Positions 32,209-45,200 of a stretch of DNA of 64,000 nucleotides are shown piece after piece (position 1 is the stretch's first letter; every line of letters starts with the position of its first letter). The DNA is from Cinnamomum chago (taxonomy: Eukaryota > Streptophyta > Magnoliopsida > Laurales > Lauraceae), in the NCBI GenBank assembly GCA_038049695.1, contig CP142454.1, positions 91,936,001-92,000,000 of the forward strand, given 5' to 3'. Position numbers and translations under genes: made by a program. The notes under the pieces are model-generated. The model was not told where the DNA came from and did not search any database. It saw nothing but the letters and a program-made list of their open reading frames with translations.

Positions 32209-34191
32209 TGAAAGTTCATGCATTACAGATCTGAACTTGGACTGCCATGGCTGATTTTGGTTTTTCAAGTTTTAAAAACAAGAACCCAGATCTGATTTCC
32301 AGCCATGAAACATGCATAAAACTCCATGAAATCATAATCAACATGTGTATAATGCAAGGAGATAATAGAGGACTATTACCTTGATGATTTGAATGCCTCA
32401 AAACTCTGAAAAGAAAGACTTCAAAGGACTGAAATCAGCCTGCAACCAGCAATGTGTGTTGCAGGAATTTTCTGCAGCAACTTCTCCTTTGATCTTCTCT
32501 TCTATTCCACTTCCCAACCTGATTGGCTTTGATTGTGGGATCAGAATATGGTTTCTTAGATGGGTTTTCTGAACTTACAATTTATGGAAACAACCCAGGA
32601 ACTGATCTCCTCTCTCCAATGAAGAAGAAGAAGGCAGCAATGGGCTGGGCGTGGGTTTCTGTCTACTTGTCTTGGGCGGCCAATGGGTTTCCTTGGTTTT
32701 TCTTCCTTTCTTTCTATGTTTCACGTCCAAGGGCAGTTCCCTCTCTATTTATAAAGATCACATTCCCTTTTAAGAGTTATCTTTCTAATAGGAATGTCAA
32801 TCCCACAAAATAAGCAACCAGCCCCCTTTAGTGTGCAACACTTTCTAATTAAAGATACTAAAATTTAGTAACCTTTAATTATAGGAATCCTTACCCAAAG
32901 AGGAGTTGTTCCTTCCAAGTAAAGATACCTGGTCATACTTGGAAACCTCACACAAGTGGTTCCCCTTATGGCTGGCCCACAAGATTGATAAACACACTAT
33001 GGCCCACTAGTTAATAATTTAGCTAGAGTTAAATTCATGTATGCCATTAAAAGCCTATTTGAATTTAAACTCAAAATTATTCTTCCACAAAATTAATTCA
33101 ACCACATATCATCTAATTAAATTAGGAAACCATGCCAATATAGGAAAGTGGCTAGAAGAGGGCCAAAAGACATATTTGCCCTTGGCTCCCAAAATGACCA
33201 AAATGTCCATGCTAACCCCATAGCAACATTAGGATCATTTTAACCCTAACTCATTCCACTAAAGAGTTATGGTTGCACTCCAGGGACAAATATTAAATTG
33301 CAAATTAAGCTCATCATAAATTGACGATTGTCTTTGACCTACCAAGTACAATGACCACAATGCCCCTCTATGTAACATCCATAATCAAGTAGGTTAACCG
33401 ATGTACTATCTACCTTCTTGATTACATCTCAACCTTAGAACTTCATACCCTTGACTTAATCATCATCCGGATATCATTCTCTTGATCCAGGGAGCGACCC
33501 ACAAGTTCAATATCCATATGGAACATCCATATACTAAGATCTTAGATTCTGATGATTAATCGGATAATTCTAAGTGGACGATCATTCCATCACACGATGG
33601 CATAGCTTCCATATTGCATTTGCACGTCCCAACTAATCAAGCCCGAGTACCCAAAACACAGAGTTGTTGACCCATGAACAGGATCTCACCCATAGTGAAT
33701 TAAAGTACAAGAACTCGACTTCGTCAGTTCATCCACAAATGCTCAAGATTAAGAGCACTGGTCACTTAGTAGCAAGAGGTGATTTGATCTCTCTCTGTGA
33801 TAGTACTATTTTAGAGATCACACCTACAAGTGGTCCTGTTCAATGCATGACACATGCACTAATGAGATAAATCCGGAAAAGCCTCCCGTGACTTAGGTAA
33901 GTCACCCTGAATACAGGAGAGTATCTCATTACAACTTATACCAAGATGAAGTGCCCAACTCCATCTCTCAGTTATGAACAAGTTTATTGTTTCAAGTGTC
34001 CATGACTCAGACCTAACTGTGTGTAGCCACTACACACCTAAATCATTACTAGAAAACAATGAGCCTTACACAACCATACATATACACAAGTATAAAGAGA
34101 AAGATGTCATTCCATTAAATAACCAATAAATATCCAGTAACAGAGATGTAAGTGCAGTCAGTGGGCTTTAGGGGATACACCAATCCCAACA
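32209..34191 (-). repeat. 5' LTR of copia element
   Basis: 1983-bp partner of 24307-26290. It ends on the right at CCAATCCCAACA, followed by the TGATC duplication. Confidence 0.94.
32745..32753 (-). promoter_or_regulatory. TATA box of copia 5' LTR
   Basis: TATAAATAG on the minus strand, identical in both LTRs. It predicts transcription from about 32715 leftwards. Confidence 0.55.
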
Positions 34192-34196
34192 TGATC

Positions 34197-35681
34197 TATA
34201 TCGGGTTAATCGCAACATACATTTATTAAATTTCCCACAGGTGTCCGCGGTGAGGATATCACAACCTTTAATGAACATTTCTATTAAGTACGTTTGCATG
34301 TAGCAAATCAAATAGTCAGACTATCTCTAGTCATGAAAGCATTAGCATCAAGTATTAAAAACTGTATCAGGATGAGCAATGATCAATAATATGATTCTCA
34401 AAAGTAGTTAAAGTTAACAAAAGATCATTTAATTACAATCCCCAAAATTTGAGGCCAACAAAGGCCAATATAGACAAAACGATAACCCAAAGAATGGTTA
34501 AATAGTTCTCCTCAAAATGTACGCCTCTCTTAGCAACCCGATGTCTACATGACATCGTCAGCTCGCCGCTCGACTAGAGGTTGCGGCTCACCTACCGCCT
34601 CCTCCGGCTCTTCCTCAAGGAAACCGGCAACGGGACCTGAGTACCAAAGCAAATGGGTCAGACACGACGGTCTGGCAAGAGAGTGAAAGATAGAACAACA
34701 TATAATAATAAAGGAAATACCGTGAAAAGCATAGAAATCTGTGTCAACAAGAACTCTCATAAAGTAGATAAATTCTTGGTTAGAAAACCGGAAACCAAGG
34801 AATCGGGAACAATAAGATGACAATCACATAAAGCTAAGACCTCTGTCACCAAAGTGACAACAGTATAACGGGACGTTGATCTCAGTCACACAAGATGAGG
34901 AGATTCAATGCAATCATATATACAATATAAATATACGGGACGGGACCACGGTAGCGAACCGGGTATCGGGACGGGACCACGGTAATAGACCGGGTATCGG
35001 GATCCAAACTGCATCTGGCGGGACTGGAAAGGGATCTCCAAGTCGGTGGATCAAACCGACAAGGTATCCAAGCTTAGTGATGCCGACTCATAGGTCAAAT
35101 AACAAATCGAGACATATGCAAGTACATCAAGTACAATAAGTAATGAGTAAGACGGGGGTGCTCAAGGGCACACTGTCATTTCATGTCGGACATTACATTT
35201 CGGGACAATAACTGTTACTAGTGTAACTATCATGCTTTCGGGAAAACAAATCATATAATATAAATCTTGGAATGAAGTGCAACACTGGACTATAACAATC
35301 TCGGGTAAAATACTGATTTCAAGATCTTTTTAAGTGAATAGGGGTCCCGTATGTCGATTATAATAAAGACTTGGTACTCCTTCAGTTAGAAGACATTCCG
35401 GGCTCCTTATGCACCTTGACATTTCAAAACTTCGAATGAAATCTTTGTGATATGGTTTCTTCCTCAAATGGCCTCATACAATGCTTAATAAATCTCCTTC
35501 ACATAGGGGGGGTTCCCAGAGAATAGACCCAACCATTGAAACAGTTGAACATTGTCCCAAACATAGCCCATGCCAGATGAACCGCATCGCTCGAGTGGAC
35601 TGGAGGGTTCGCTCGAGCGAGTCGCTCGCTGGACTGGTTGTCTGAGTGGGTTCGCTCGAGCAAAGTGGAGGTCGCTCGAAC
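34197..35681 (-). mobile_element. 5' LTR of element B, piece 2
   Basis: Resumes B's LTR after the copia target duplication and aligns with about 16307-17820 of the 3' LTR. It contains the shared CCAGACCGTCGTGT-type block (about 34660) and the first half of the CGCTCGAGCG array, and is then cut by the family C solo LTR. Confidence 0.9.
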
Positions 35682-36299
35682 TGTCACGCCCCCAAACCAG
35701 AACCTCGGGGGCGGGAATGGGATTTAGCATAAATATATTTTTCTCCCAAGATCCGCGTGTGTGAAGACAACACATCCCAACACATTCTGAATATTTTGCG
35801 GAAGCTTTCGTGGCGTTGCGACCCGGAGTCCGTGGCCATCGGATTCCACGTCGCACTCAACCTTTAGCACATAGCTATTATATCAAGAATCATATCAGAC
35901 TGGAGTAACCTTCACAATAAATTACAGAGCTGACAGTAACAGGATATTACATTCCCAAATATGTTCAAGTTACAATTATCAATGTACATTAATTAAGAAT
36001 CCCAAGAAAAGGCTAATTAAAGCCATACAACAATAAGCTATAAACTACTACCCAAATGTGACGTAGCTCCGATGTCAAGCTCAATGTCTACATGACATAG
36101 CCGACAAACCAACCTGTAAGGCATGGCTCCACAGCCAACAAAAACACTAAACTCGGGGCGAAGAAATCTGAACCTGAGTACCAAAAGTAGTGGGTCAGAC
36201 ACGACGGTCTGGCAGGTGGATGAAAAGATAATAATATACTGAAGAATAAAACATAAGATAAATCATGATATTCGATCAAATGCTGCATATAATTAAACG

Positions 36300-37050
36300 G
36301 GTGCAAAGTCGGGAATCTCGGGGAAAACCTGTATTCATTTCAAGCATGGGTAAAACATGAATATCTAATAAAACCTATATTCATTTACATCATCCGTAAA
36401 AGCATAGATATTTGTCAATCGGGTGTTCGTCTAAAACATTTATAAATATAGTGGCCGGGCAAAACAAACGTTCATTTGAGACTTAGGTAAAAACATAAGT
36501 ATTTAACAAACCGGGTATTCATAGCAGTCTGGCAAAACCAAAGTCCATTTGAAACATATGTGAAAGTACGGATATTTAACAAATCGGGCATTCATTTAAA
36601 CAGGTGTAACCAAAGAAATCTGACAAAACTAGTGTTCATTTAAACATATTTCAACGCATGGATATTTAACAAACCGGATATCGTTTAAAACATGTATAAA
36701 CGTAGGGATCTGGCAAACAAGTGTCATTTGAAACATATTTCAAAGCATGGATATTTAACGAATCGGGTCATCATTTAAAACAGGTATAAACATAGGAATC
36801 TGGCAAAACGCGTGTCGTTTGAAACATATTTCAAAGCATGGATACTTAACAAATCGGTATCATTTAAAAACAGGTATAAACATAGATAACTGACAAACCA
36901 AATGTCCTTTAAAGCAAGCTCAGATATTTAACAATTCGGGTATTCCTTTAAAACATGTGTAATCATATAAATCTAGCAAAATCATTGATCGTTTGAAACA
37001 TATGTAAAAGCATGGGTATTCACCCAACCGGCATTCATTTAAAACATGTG
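36300..37050 (-). repeat. Diverged ~90-bp tandem repeat inside family C LTR
   Basis: Seven or more units containing GGATATTTAACAAATCGGG-like cores near 36492, 36567, 36662, 36750, 36840, 36913 and 37015, usually 73-100 bp apart. The array accounts for much of the extra length of this LTR over A and B. Confidence 0.75.
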
Positions 37051-38766
37051 CGGGTACAAAGAACAGAAGACCATATAATAATAACTGAATTTACATTGGA
37101 GAATATTAACACTTGTTTAAATAACAACTTTCATAAAGGAAACGAATCATTTATCGGAAAGCAAGTAAGCAATATAAAACATGTCGGGTATCCAAGGAAA
37201 TCGGGAACTGGCAAGATGACAATCACAAGAAGCTAAGTCCTCTATCACCGAAGTGACAAGAGTATAACGGGACGTTGGTCTCAGTCACACAAGGTGAGGA
37301 GACTTAACGCAAATCATTTATACAATATAAATATACGGGAACGGGACCACGGTAGCGAACCGGGTATCGGGACGGGACCACGGCAATAACCGGGTATCGG
37401 GATCCAAACTGCAGCTGGCGGGACGAGAGGGGATCTCCAAGTCAGTGGATCAGACTGACAAGGTTATCCAAGCTTAGTGATGCCGACTCATAGGTCAAAA
37501 CCAATCGAGACATATGCAAGTAAATCAAGTACAATAATTAAACGGGTAAAACGGGGGTGCTCAAGGGCACACTGTCACTTCATATCGGGCAATACATTTC
37601 GGGACAAATAACTGTTACTAGTGTAACTTCAATGTTTTCGGGAAAACAAGTCATGTGATGCAAATCTCGGGAAATGAGGTGAAACAATGAACTATAACAA
37701 TTTCGGGTGAAAATATCGGTTTCAAGATTTATTTAAGTGAATAGGGGTCCCGTATGTCGATTATAGTCATTACTTGATACTCCTTGAGTTTGAAGACATT
37801 CCGGGCTCCTTATGCACTTTTACGATTTTCAAAACTTAAAATGAGCTTATGGGTAGTACTAGATGTTACAATAGCAAAAATCAAGATTATAAAAGGTCCA
37901 TCCTAGGCATGACATTAATCCGGAAACATCGAGCAACCTATTCAGTCACCGAAAGGAATAGAATTCGTGATAACCAAGGGAAAGACTTGCGTTTAGATAT
38001 AAAGAAGATATCGCGTCGTTCCATCCCGTTCAAGATTGAAATGGATTGAACTTCGATGCCACCGAACCAACCGTGAGGCGTGTCGGCTCAAGACATCCTC
38101 ACACATGGTCCAAACAGTCCAAAAAGGGTAGCCAGGGTCCCACCTAAAACCGAGAATTAGTGCCTAGATCATCACCATTCTTTCCTTTTAGTTCCCTAGT
38201 CTTGGAGACCTTAGATTAGGGCATAATTGGTCTTAACACTAAGGTATATACCCCTAGGACTCATAGAAAGCCCAAAGGTTTCAAAAAAAAAAAACAATAT
38301 CAAATTTCACTGGGAAACACTTGATTTTTCCTTCCTTTTTCCTTTCCTTTCCTTTCCAACACTTAAACAATCACATAGAACTATAAACAAGAGGACTAAA
38401 ATACATGTTTCTAAGACAATAATATGAGCTAAAGAGCTCCTCATTTCAAGTTTCTCCCTTTCCATTCACAACAAATCTCAAGGTGGAGAAAACTCATTCA
38501 TGTGAAACCATTTGAAACCTTGACAATATGATGCATACATTTTTCAAGCATGAACAAGAGGGAAATAAACTCATCAATAAGCACATTTCGAAATCAATAT
38601 TACTCATAGTAAAGAAAACTACTAAAATCACCAAAACCCTTAATGAAACAAGCTTTTTCTCACAAAACATGTTAATAATCAAAACGATCCAATCATCCAC
38701 TTACCTTGGGTTCCAATCTAGCAAATCAAGCTCCTAATCACCTCTCAAGCTCAAGATCCACAATCT

Positions 38767-38899
38767 CTACAAAAACCCCCAAAACAAACCCTAAAATGGG
38801 TTAGACCAAGAATGAAAATGAATGAACCAACAATAATGCAAATGTAGCTTCTTAAGGTCTAGGAGACAACAAATCTAGAAGATGAAGAAGAACACTTAC
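38767..38899 (-). other. Candidate leader intron in family C LTR
   Basis: On the minus strand, donor GTAAGT starts at 38899 and acceptor TTTTTGTAG ends at 38767 (133 nt). A 62-nt segment follows, ending at AAG then GTAAGT at 38704. This is the only family with a GT rather than GC second donor. Confidence 0.5.
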
Positions 38900-39681
38900 T
38901 TGGATGACCTTCAAATGAAGAGAGCTAGCTCAAGGGAGGTCTCTAGGTTGGGAGATTTCTCCAAAAATGGTATCAATAGGGAGCCATGGTGAAGAGGAAG
39001 AAGAAGATGGTCTCCATTTCTTGATTGATGAACTATTGGTGTGGCTTGGAGATGAAGAAGCAAGAAGAAGAAGAGAAGCACAAGGAACCCTAGGTTCAGC
39101 TGGTTTGTGCTGGAGCAATGGAGGGTGAAATGAACAATGAAGGGGGTGGGTTCTCTTATGTTAACAAAGGAGGTTGGGTCCCACAACTTAAGGGACTAGT
39201 TTGGCTGAAATCATCTAATTCGGGACCTCGGATGGATTCGACGAAGAAGGAAGAAATGATCGTAGAAATATCTAGTTTCCAAAAAGTATATGTTTCACGG
39301 ATTTCGAGAATATCGAGTTTTGGGTACAGATTTTGGTGTGAAAAGACTGTTTTGCCCTCCGGGCTGGAAAAACTGATTTTCGGAGCTTCGAACGGGTACG
39401 GAGGGAACACGAAGGTTGTAGAGAATAACAAAATAAGTCAAATGAGGCTAAAACAAGAATTATCAGGAATTTTGAATAATCTCCCATCACGCGCAAAGTC
39501 ACTAAAAGAACCCCCAAAGGGTCCCACTAATCACAAAGGCACTCAAAATTCTCCAAAACTAGAGAAAAACCATTCTAGCTCACAAACTCAACCCAACAAG
39601 TACTAATCCCACTAAAAGAAACTAATCCAAAAATAAAACAACACTAATCCAAGAGATTAGGGGTCGGGTTCTCACACGAAC

Positions 39682-40124
39682 GAACTCATTGGGTCGAGCG
39701 AATATTTAAATGCGTTCGAACGAACAACTCTCTGGAATGAGTTCTGGAATGTCCGCTCGAGCGACCAGAGGTCCGCTCGAGCGACCAAGCTACTGGAATG
39801 CTCCGAACCCTTTCCTGGACAGGTCGCTCGACCGACGTGTCATGGTCGCTCGAGCGAACTGTCCAGAACCTGAATTCGGACCAGTTCAGATCTACAATAA
39901 CTCTTGCTTTTCACCACCCCTTCTTAACCACTTTCATACATCAAATAAGGAGTATAAATCTCCATTCAAATGACCTCAAATCTCCAACTACAACCATCCC
40001 ATTCTCCTCCATCCATATCACATTCCATACAAGCAAAGAGGGGAGGAAACCATTTCACACAATATACATATTCAAGACAAAACAAGAAAACATTAATTGC
40101 TATGAACCAACACTTCTCTATGAC
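39682..40124 (-). mobile_element. 5' LTR of element B, piece 3
   Basis: Continues B's LTR between the family C and family F insertions. It holds the second half of the CGCTCGAGCG array (to about 39865) and matches about 17820-18242 of the 3' LTR. Confidence 0.9.
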
Positions 40125-40881
40125 TGTTAGACCCCGACCCAGACCAAGTCGATTAGTGTGCGATTAGTATGTGTTTAGTCCTAAGTAGGGTTAGTTGGCG
40201 TTGGGTTAGAAGTATTGAGTTTTAGTTTTGGACTTAGCTTTGGGAGATTTTGAGGACGTTTAATAATTAGTCAGACACACTCAGGAAGGCCTGAGTGCAC
40301 GTGTGAACTTGGGAAGATCGTATCGATTTCTGTGTGATTGTGATTTTGATTTCATTCGAATGATGTTTCTATGAGTTACAACTTTCGTTTTAAGCTCATT
40401 CATGTTTGAAGCCTAAAAACCCATGTTTTGGCCCAAAGAGGGTAAGATTGTCTTTTATGCACAAATCTGGACACAATTTTCGAGATCTCAAAACCATGTC
40501 GAAAATATACTTTTTGGAAACTAGATATTTCGACGATCGTTTTATCCTTCTTCGTCGAAGTCATCCGAGGCTCCCAAGATCGTGTTTTGATCACTTCAAG
40601 TTCAGCTAGCTGGGGCCCATTCTCATCACTTAAGCCCCATCTCCCCCTCTTTTCGTTCACTTTACCAATCTCTGCAACTCTCTTGACCTAGGGTTGAGAA
40701 AACCCCTTTTCTCTTCCATCTTCTTCACCTTGCATGAGCTAGCTAGAAGACTCCAAAGAAGATTCCAAGGCTACCATTTTCTTCCCCTCATCTCAAGCTT
40801 CCTATTGATATCTTCTTCTTGAAAGCTAAGGTTGAGAAAGCCCTCCATTTGTCTTCATTTCTCTTGTTTGACCTTCTCTAG

Positions 40882-41026
40882 GTAAGAGCTTCCACTCATG
40901 TCTTTCATGGAGTTATTTGGTTCCTTAAGATCATGTTTTTCATGTTTGCAAACCCTTTTGGTTAAAATGGGTTCTTTGGTTCCATTTTGAGTGAGTTTGT
41001 GTGTTTTCTCTTGGGTTTTCTTGTAG
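40882..41026 (+). other. Candidate leader intron in family F LTR
   Basis: Donor CTAG then GTAAGA at 40882 and acceptor TTTTCTTGTAG ending at 41026 (145 nt). A 55-nt segment follows to a GC donor, AAG then GCAAGT, at 41082. Confidence 0.5.
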
Positions 41027-41336
41027 TGTTGGCTTAGCTTTTGAGTGAAGTGCTTGGAGAGGATTGTTAGCATTGGACAAGGCAAGTAATCTCTATAGGA
41101 TCTTTGTGCATGGGTATTTTAAGCTACATTGTTGTTTTGGAAATTTTGCATACAAATATGTTTACAAGCTTCATGATTTTGTTTTCTTCGGATTGAATGT
41201 TTAAGATTGGGAAAAATATATGTGTCTTGTCCCTTGGAGAGCATGTAGGCTCAGGGAGTGCAGGTGGAATGAGGAACAAGAAGAAGGGAAGAAAGAAATG
41301 TGAAAATCTGCACTGAACTGCATTTCCCGTGCAGTT

Positions 41337-41775
41337 TCGGTCAGCCGTCGGTCGGCCGGCGGCTAACCGAAATCCCTAATTCGGTTAACCGTGAGCCGAC
41401 CAAGTTCGGCGGTTCCCTTTCCAGAAGCTGACATTTCGCCAGGGAGTTGCGGTCAGCTAGTCGGTCAGCGAGCGGCTAGCCGCCATACCCCATCTCGGCT
41501 AACCGCTGGCCAACCGCGCGTTTTAGGTTCCTTTTTCCGAGAGCTACATTTCCGACTTGGTTTCAGCGGTCAGCCCTACGGTCAGCTCACGGCTAACCGC
41601 CAGGTCTCAGTTCGGCTAACCGTAAGCTAACCGTAGTCTTTTCGGTTCCTTTCCCAGAGGGCTACGCTGGACCTAGATTTCCAGCGGTCAGCTCGTCGGT
41701 CATCTGGCGGCTAACCGCCATACCTTAGTTTGGCTAGCCGAAACCTGACCGCGAGGTGACCGAATTTGGCAGACT
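41337..41775 (+). repeat. CpG palindrome array, CGGCTAACCG / CGGTCAGC type (F LTR)
   Basis: About four diverged tandem copies of a roughly 115-bp unit. Each contains GCGGTCAGC, GTCGGTCAG, GGCGGCTAACCG(CC) and TTCGGCTAACCG, so the unit is dense in CpG and in complementary segments (CGGTTAACCG is fully palindromic). It begins about 255 bp after the second candidate donor, as in A. Confidence 0.8.
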
Positions 41776-43134
41776 TCCAGTTTTGAAGAGTTTTTGCAAG
41801 AAGGAAAACTAGGACATGTTAAGTGGCCTTCAACTGGATGTTATGCACTCGAAACCCTAGATGTTCTTGAACTTCTGGGGCACCAATTCTGTTTTAATTC
41901 CAACATCTGGGCTTCGGCTGCACAATGATCAACCCAAGGTCCTTGCATGAACTTGATAGGCTTTGTATTCGTACTTTGGGTTTTGATATGATGAATATCA
42001 TCGTGTACTTGTTTTGAAGTTAAGTACAAGCTAGTTTTGAAGATGTGTTTCAAGAAAAAGGGGATCACTTCCTAAGCGTGTTATGCATATTAATTATGCC
42101 CTTGCTAGTCGTGTTCATCGTGTTTTGATAAGTGATTTCCCCCTTTTTATCTCGACAAGTTTTGTTAATATCTCGCGTGTTTTGTGCATTCATGAATTAA
42201 GTAAACACCACTGAGCTTAGACTGCCCTTTCAGTTTGATCCACTATCTGGGGGTCTTTAAACATGTGGACTGTCTGCAGACTGGTCGTGTATTTATTACA
42301 CATCGTGCGTGTCCGGTTCCGCGGCCGGAATTCCCGTCTTTATGGGAACTCGTGTCGTGCTTATATTATGTATATCGTGCTTGTCGTGCGTGCTTGCTCT
42401 TTTCATTATATAAATGATAGAGAAAGGATGAGCTCTTTGTGGATTGTAACTGTTCATGCTATATTATTTATTCATGCTAGTCGTTTCGGTATCTCAGCTT
42501 GGTTCGTATTCTTGAAAATGTATCTCAGTTTTGATAGTACTTCATACCAAGGATTTGCTTATATGTTTTCTCTAATAGTTTTTGTACATGTTCATGCCTA
42601 CATTGATTACCTGCCAAACCGTCGTGTTTGACCCTTGTTTGTTGGTGCCCAGGTGCAGGAGACGTTACCTTTGAGGAGGAGCGTCAAGAGGAGGCTTGTG
42701 AGCCAACCCCTGTGAGAGAGTGGCAGCCCGACGATGTCATGTAGACGTCGGGCGGGTTCTTGAGTTTCATCACCTTTTCGTTGGGGTTCCATTTGGATTA
42801 TTTTGAGAAGTGTATTAGCCTCTGTTGGCTTCTTATGGAACTGTAACTAAACTTAAATTACTTTCTTGTCCGTCTTGTAACTTGAACTATAATGGGAATG
42901 CCTTGTTAGCTTTTTTCTTTGATACTATGCCTTGATATTAATTGTTAGAGCACTTAAAGATTTATTGGGGCTCATCTTGATGTGTTTTACTACACGCTTC
43001 CGCATACTTGTACGTGTGAGTCAGATTCCGCGTGTCTTTGGGAATCCTCACCGCGGGAACCAGTGGGAAAGCAATAAGTATATCATCCACTACGTCGCGG
43101 GCCCGGGGATTCGTTTCGGGGTCACGACAATGAC

Positions 43135-44227
43135 CATAAATGCATCCTTTAATACTCCATCAAGAACATTTATTTCAACAATAAACACATTAATGAAAGC
43201 ATGAAAATCCATAAATGCTTCAGCAAACCATTTAAAACTTAAAACACCCAATCCTTCACTTGCCTTAGGTCTTCAAATAATGAAATCAAGCTCTAACAAG
43301 TCCTCCAAGACAATGGTCCAAGCTACAAGGCAAAAACCCCAAATAAAACCCTAAAATGATCAAACAATGAAATAACAAGGAAACCTTCCAATAATGCAAA
43401 TGGAGCTTATTAAGAGCTAGAGGAACACTAATCTAGGAGATGGGGAGGATTACTTACTTGAATGACCTTCAAATGAAGAGAGCTATCTCGAAGGGAGTCT
43501 CAAGGTTGATGGGTTCCTCTACACAAGGTATCAAAGTGAAGCTTGCTAGATGAGGAAGAGGGTGGTGAGTTCCATTTCTTGGTTGATGCAAATCTTGGTG
43601 TGGATTAGAGAAGGAGAAGCAAGAAGAAGAAGAAGAAGTTGCAAGAAAAACCCTAAGCTTCCACTCTTGTGCTGGAGAAAGGAAATGGAAGGAGAAATGA
43701 GGAAGAATGGTTCCCTTTGTTAACAAAAGGAATTGGGTCCCACAACTAAAGAAGCTAGATTGGCTTAAATCATCTCTTTCAGGACCTCTCGGACGGATTC
43801 GACGAAGAAGGAAGAAATGATCGTCGAAATATCTAGTTTCTAAAAAGTATATGTTTCGCGGGTTTCGGGAGTACAAGTTTCGGGGTACAGATTTTGTGTG
43901 CAATGACTGTTTTACCCTCAAGGCTATGCAATCGGGTTTCGGGATCTCAAATGGACACGGGATCAGCATGAAAGTTGTATGGAATAACAATACCAATAAA
44001 ACGAGATTAAAACCATGAATAGAAAAACCTCCGATAAATCCTCGAGCACATGTAAAGTCATGAAAAGGAACCCCCAAAGGGTCTTACCAACACCAAGCAA
44101 TCAAAACTGCCCCAAAACTATGTCCAAAGCTATTCCAAACCCAACTTAGCCAAATCACTAAACAAGCTTAGCACTAACACGTAACTTAATTAGTACTAAT
44201 CGGGTTCACTCGGGTCGGGGTCTTACA
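43135..44227 (-). mobile_element. 5' LTR of element B, piece 4 (outer end)
   Basis: Last piece of B's LTR, ending at the minus-strand start TGTAAGACCCCGACCCGAG at 44227. It is very similar to 18239-19316 and includes the hairpin and candidate splice sites. Confidence 0.92.
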
Positions 44228-44240
44228 CCCGGATTGTACA

Positions 44241-45200
44241 CACTACAAGAAACTTGGCTTTCAGTGGCGACTTTTTTAGCTGCGGTCTAATTTTCGCCAC
44301 TAAAAACCCACATTTAGTGGCAAATATTTAATGTCGCCACTGAAGGCATTATAATGCCCACATTTAGTGGCAACTTATATGTTGTAGCTAAATTTCGCAC
44401 TAATTCCTTGGCGGGAATTTTTGGCGCCATGGGATTTTGGAGGGAAAGAGATTTAGTGGCAAGTTTTAATTTATCGCCACTAATGGTGTACGGTTTTAGT
44501 GACAACTATTTATGATCGCCACTAATTTCTTAGATTCTTACATTTAGCCGCGGTAAATTTTTTGTCACTGTATATTCTATTTTTTGTGACTACTTTATAT
44601 TGCCACTAAAGATATATCACAAGAAAGTCGACTTTTAATGGCAACATTTTTTGCCATAATTTAATTTTCGCCACTAAAAACTGACCTTTAGTGGCGAAGC
44701 TTGATGTTGACACTAAAGGTATTATGTGATCACATTTAGTGACAACTTATATGTTGTAGTTAAAAGTAATTTTGGAGGGGAATGAGATTTAGTGGCGAGT
44801 TTTCTTTTTTTGCCACTAATGGTCTAGGAGTTTAGTGGCAACTTTTTATTTTCGTTGCTAGATGCTTAGTTGTCTTATTTTCGCCACCTTTTGCGGCGAC
44901 TTTCTATTGCCACTAAAAATATATTATATGAAAGCCAGCTTTTAGTGGCGACACTTTTAGCCACAATGTTATTTTTGCCACAAAAGACTCACTTTAATGA
45001 AGGTAGTATAGTGATCACATTTAGTGGCAACTTATATGGTGTGGCTAAAGGTCATTTTGGAGGGGAAAGAGAATTAGTGTCAAGTTTTAATCTTTCACCT
45101 CTAATGTGGTCTAGGAATCTAGGAGTGTAGCAACAACCTTTTTTTCATAGCTAATTTCTTATGTGTCTTACTTTTAGCTATACTTTTTTATGTGGCATCG
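44241..45200. mobile_element. CACTA-type transposon, left end with TTTAGTGGCGAC subterminal repeats
   Basis: Begins CACTACAAGAAACTTGG. About three diverged tandem units of roughly 300 bp follow, dense in TTTAGTGGCGAC, TTAGTGGCAAC and their complement GTCGCCACTAAA. The first 13 bases match the terminus at 15749, but the subterminal repeats are unrelated. The right end is not seen before 50765 and may lie past the Athila insertion or outside the window. No transposase motif is visible. Confidence 0.78.

Larger units (their letters stand above)
24307..34191 (-). mobile_element. Ty1/copia retrotransposon, nearly intact
   Basis: 9885-bp element on the minus strand with target duplications TGATC at 24302-24306 and 34192-34196. 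LTRs of about 1984 bp (24307-26290 and 32209-34191) differ at about 17 positions by eye (under 1%). The primer site is tRNA-iMet type. Gag-pol is in one frame with two stop codons. Domain order gag, protease, integrase, RT, RNase H is diagnostic of copia. The lineage within copia (Tork, TAR or Angela-like) is not settled. It sits within B's 5' LTR. Confidence 0.95.
35682..39676 (-). mobile_element. Solo LTR, family C (Tekay-related), 3995 bp
   Basis: On the minus strand it starts TGTGAGAACCCGACCCC at 39676 and ends GGGCGTGACA at 35682. CGAAC duplications lie at 35677-35681 and 39677-39681. No internal region or second LTR exists, so it is a solo LTR left by LTR-LTR recombination. It shares the hairpin, splice layout and downstream blocks of families A, B and F, but has no CpG palindrome array. 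Another copy starts at 63631. Confidence 0.92.
40125..43129 (+). mobile_element. Solo LTR, family F (Tekay-related), 3005 bp
   Basis: Plus-strand LTR starting TGTTAGACCCCGACCCAG and ending GGGGTCACGACA, flanked by ATGAC at 40120-40124 and 43130-43134. No internal region remains. It contains the conserved hairpin (about 40530-40563), candidate intron 40882-41026, a CpG palindrome array (41337-41775), and the shared blocks near 42612 and 42732. Confidence 0.92.

Noticed and set aside
41015..41032. TTTTCTTGTAGTG in solo LTR F as a CACTA right end
   Set aside because: It is the acceptor of the conserved LTR intron layout. No subterminal repeats are near, and the surrounding LTR is continuous.
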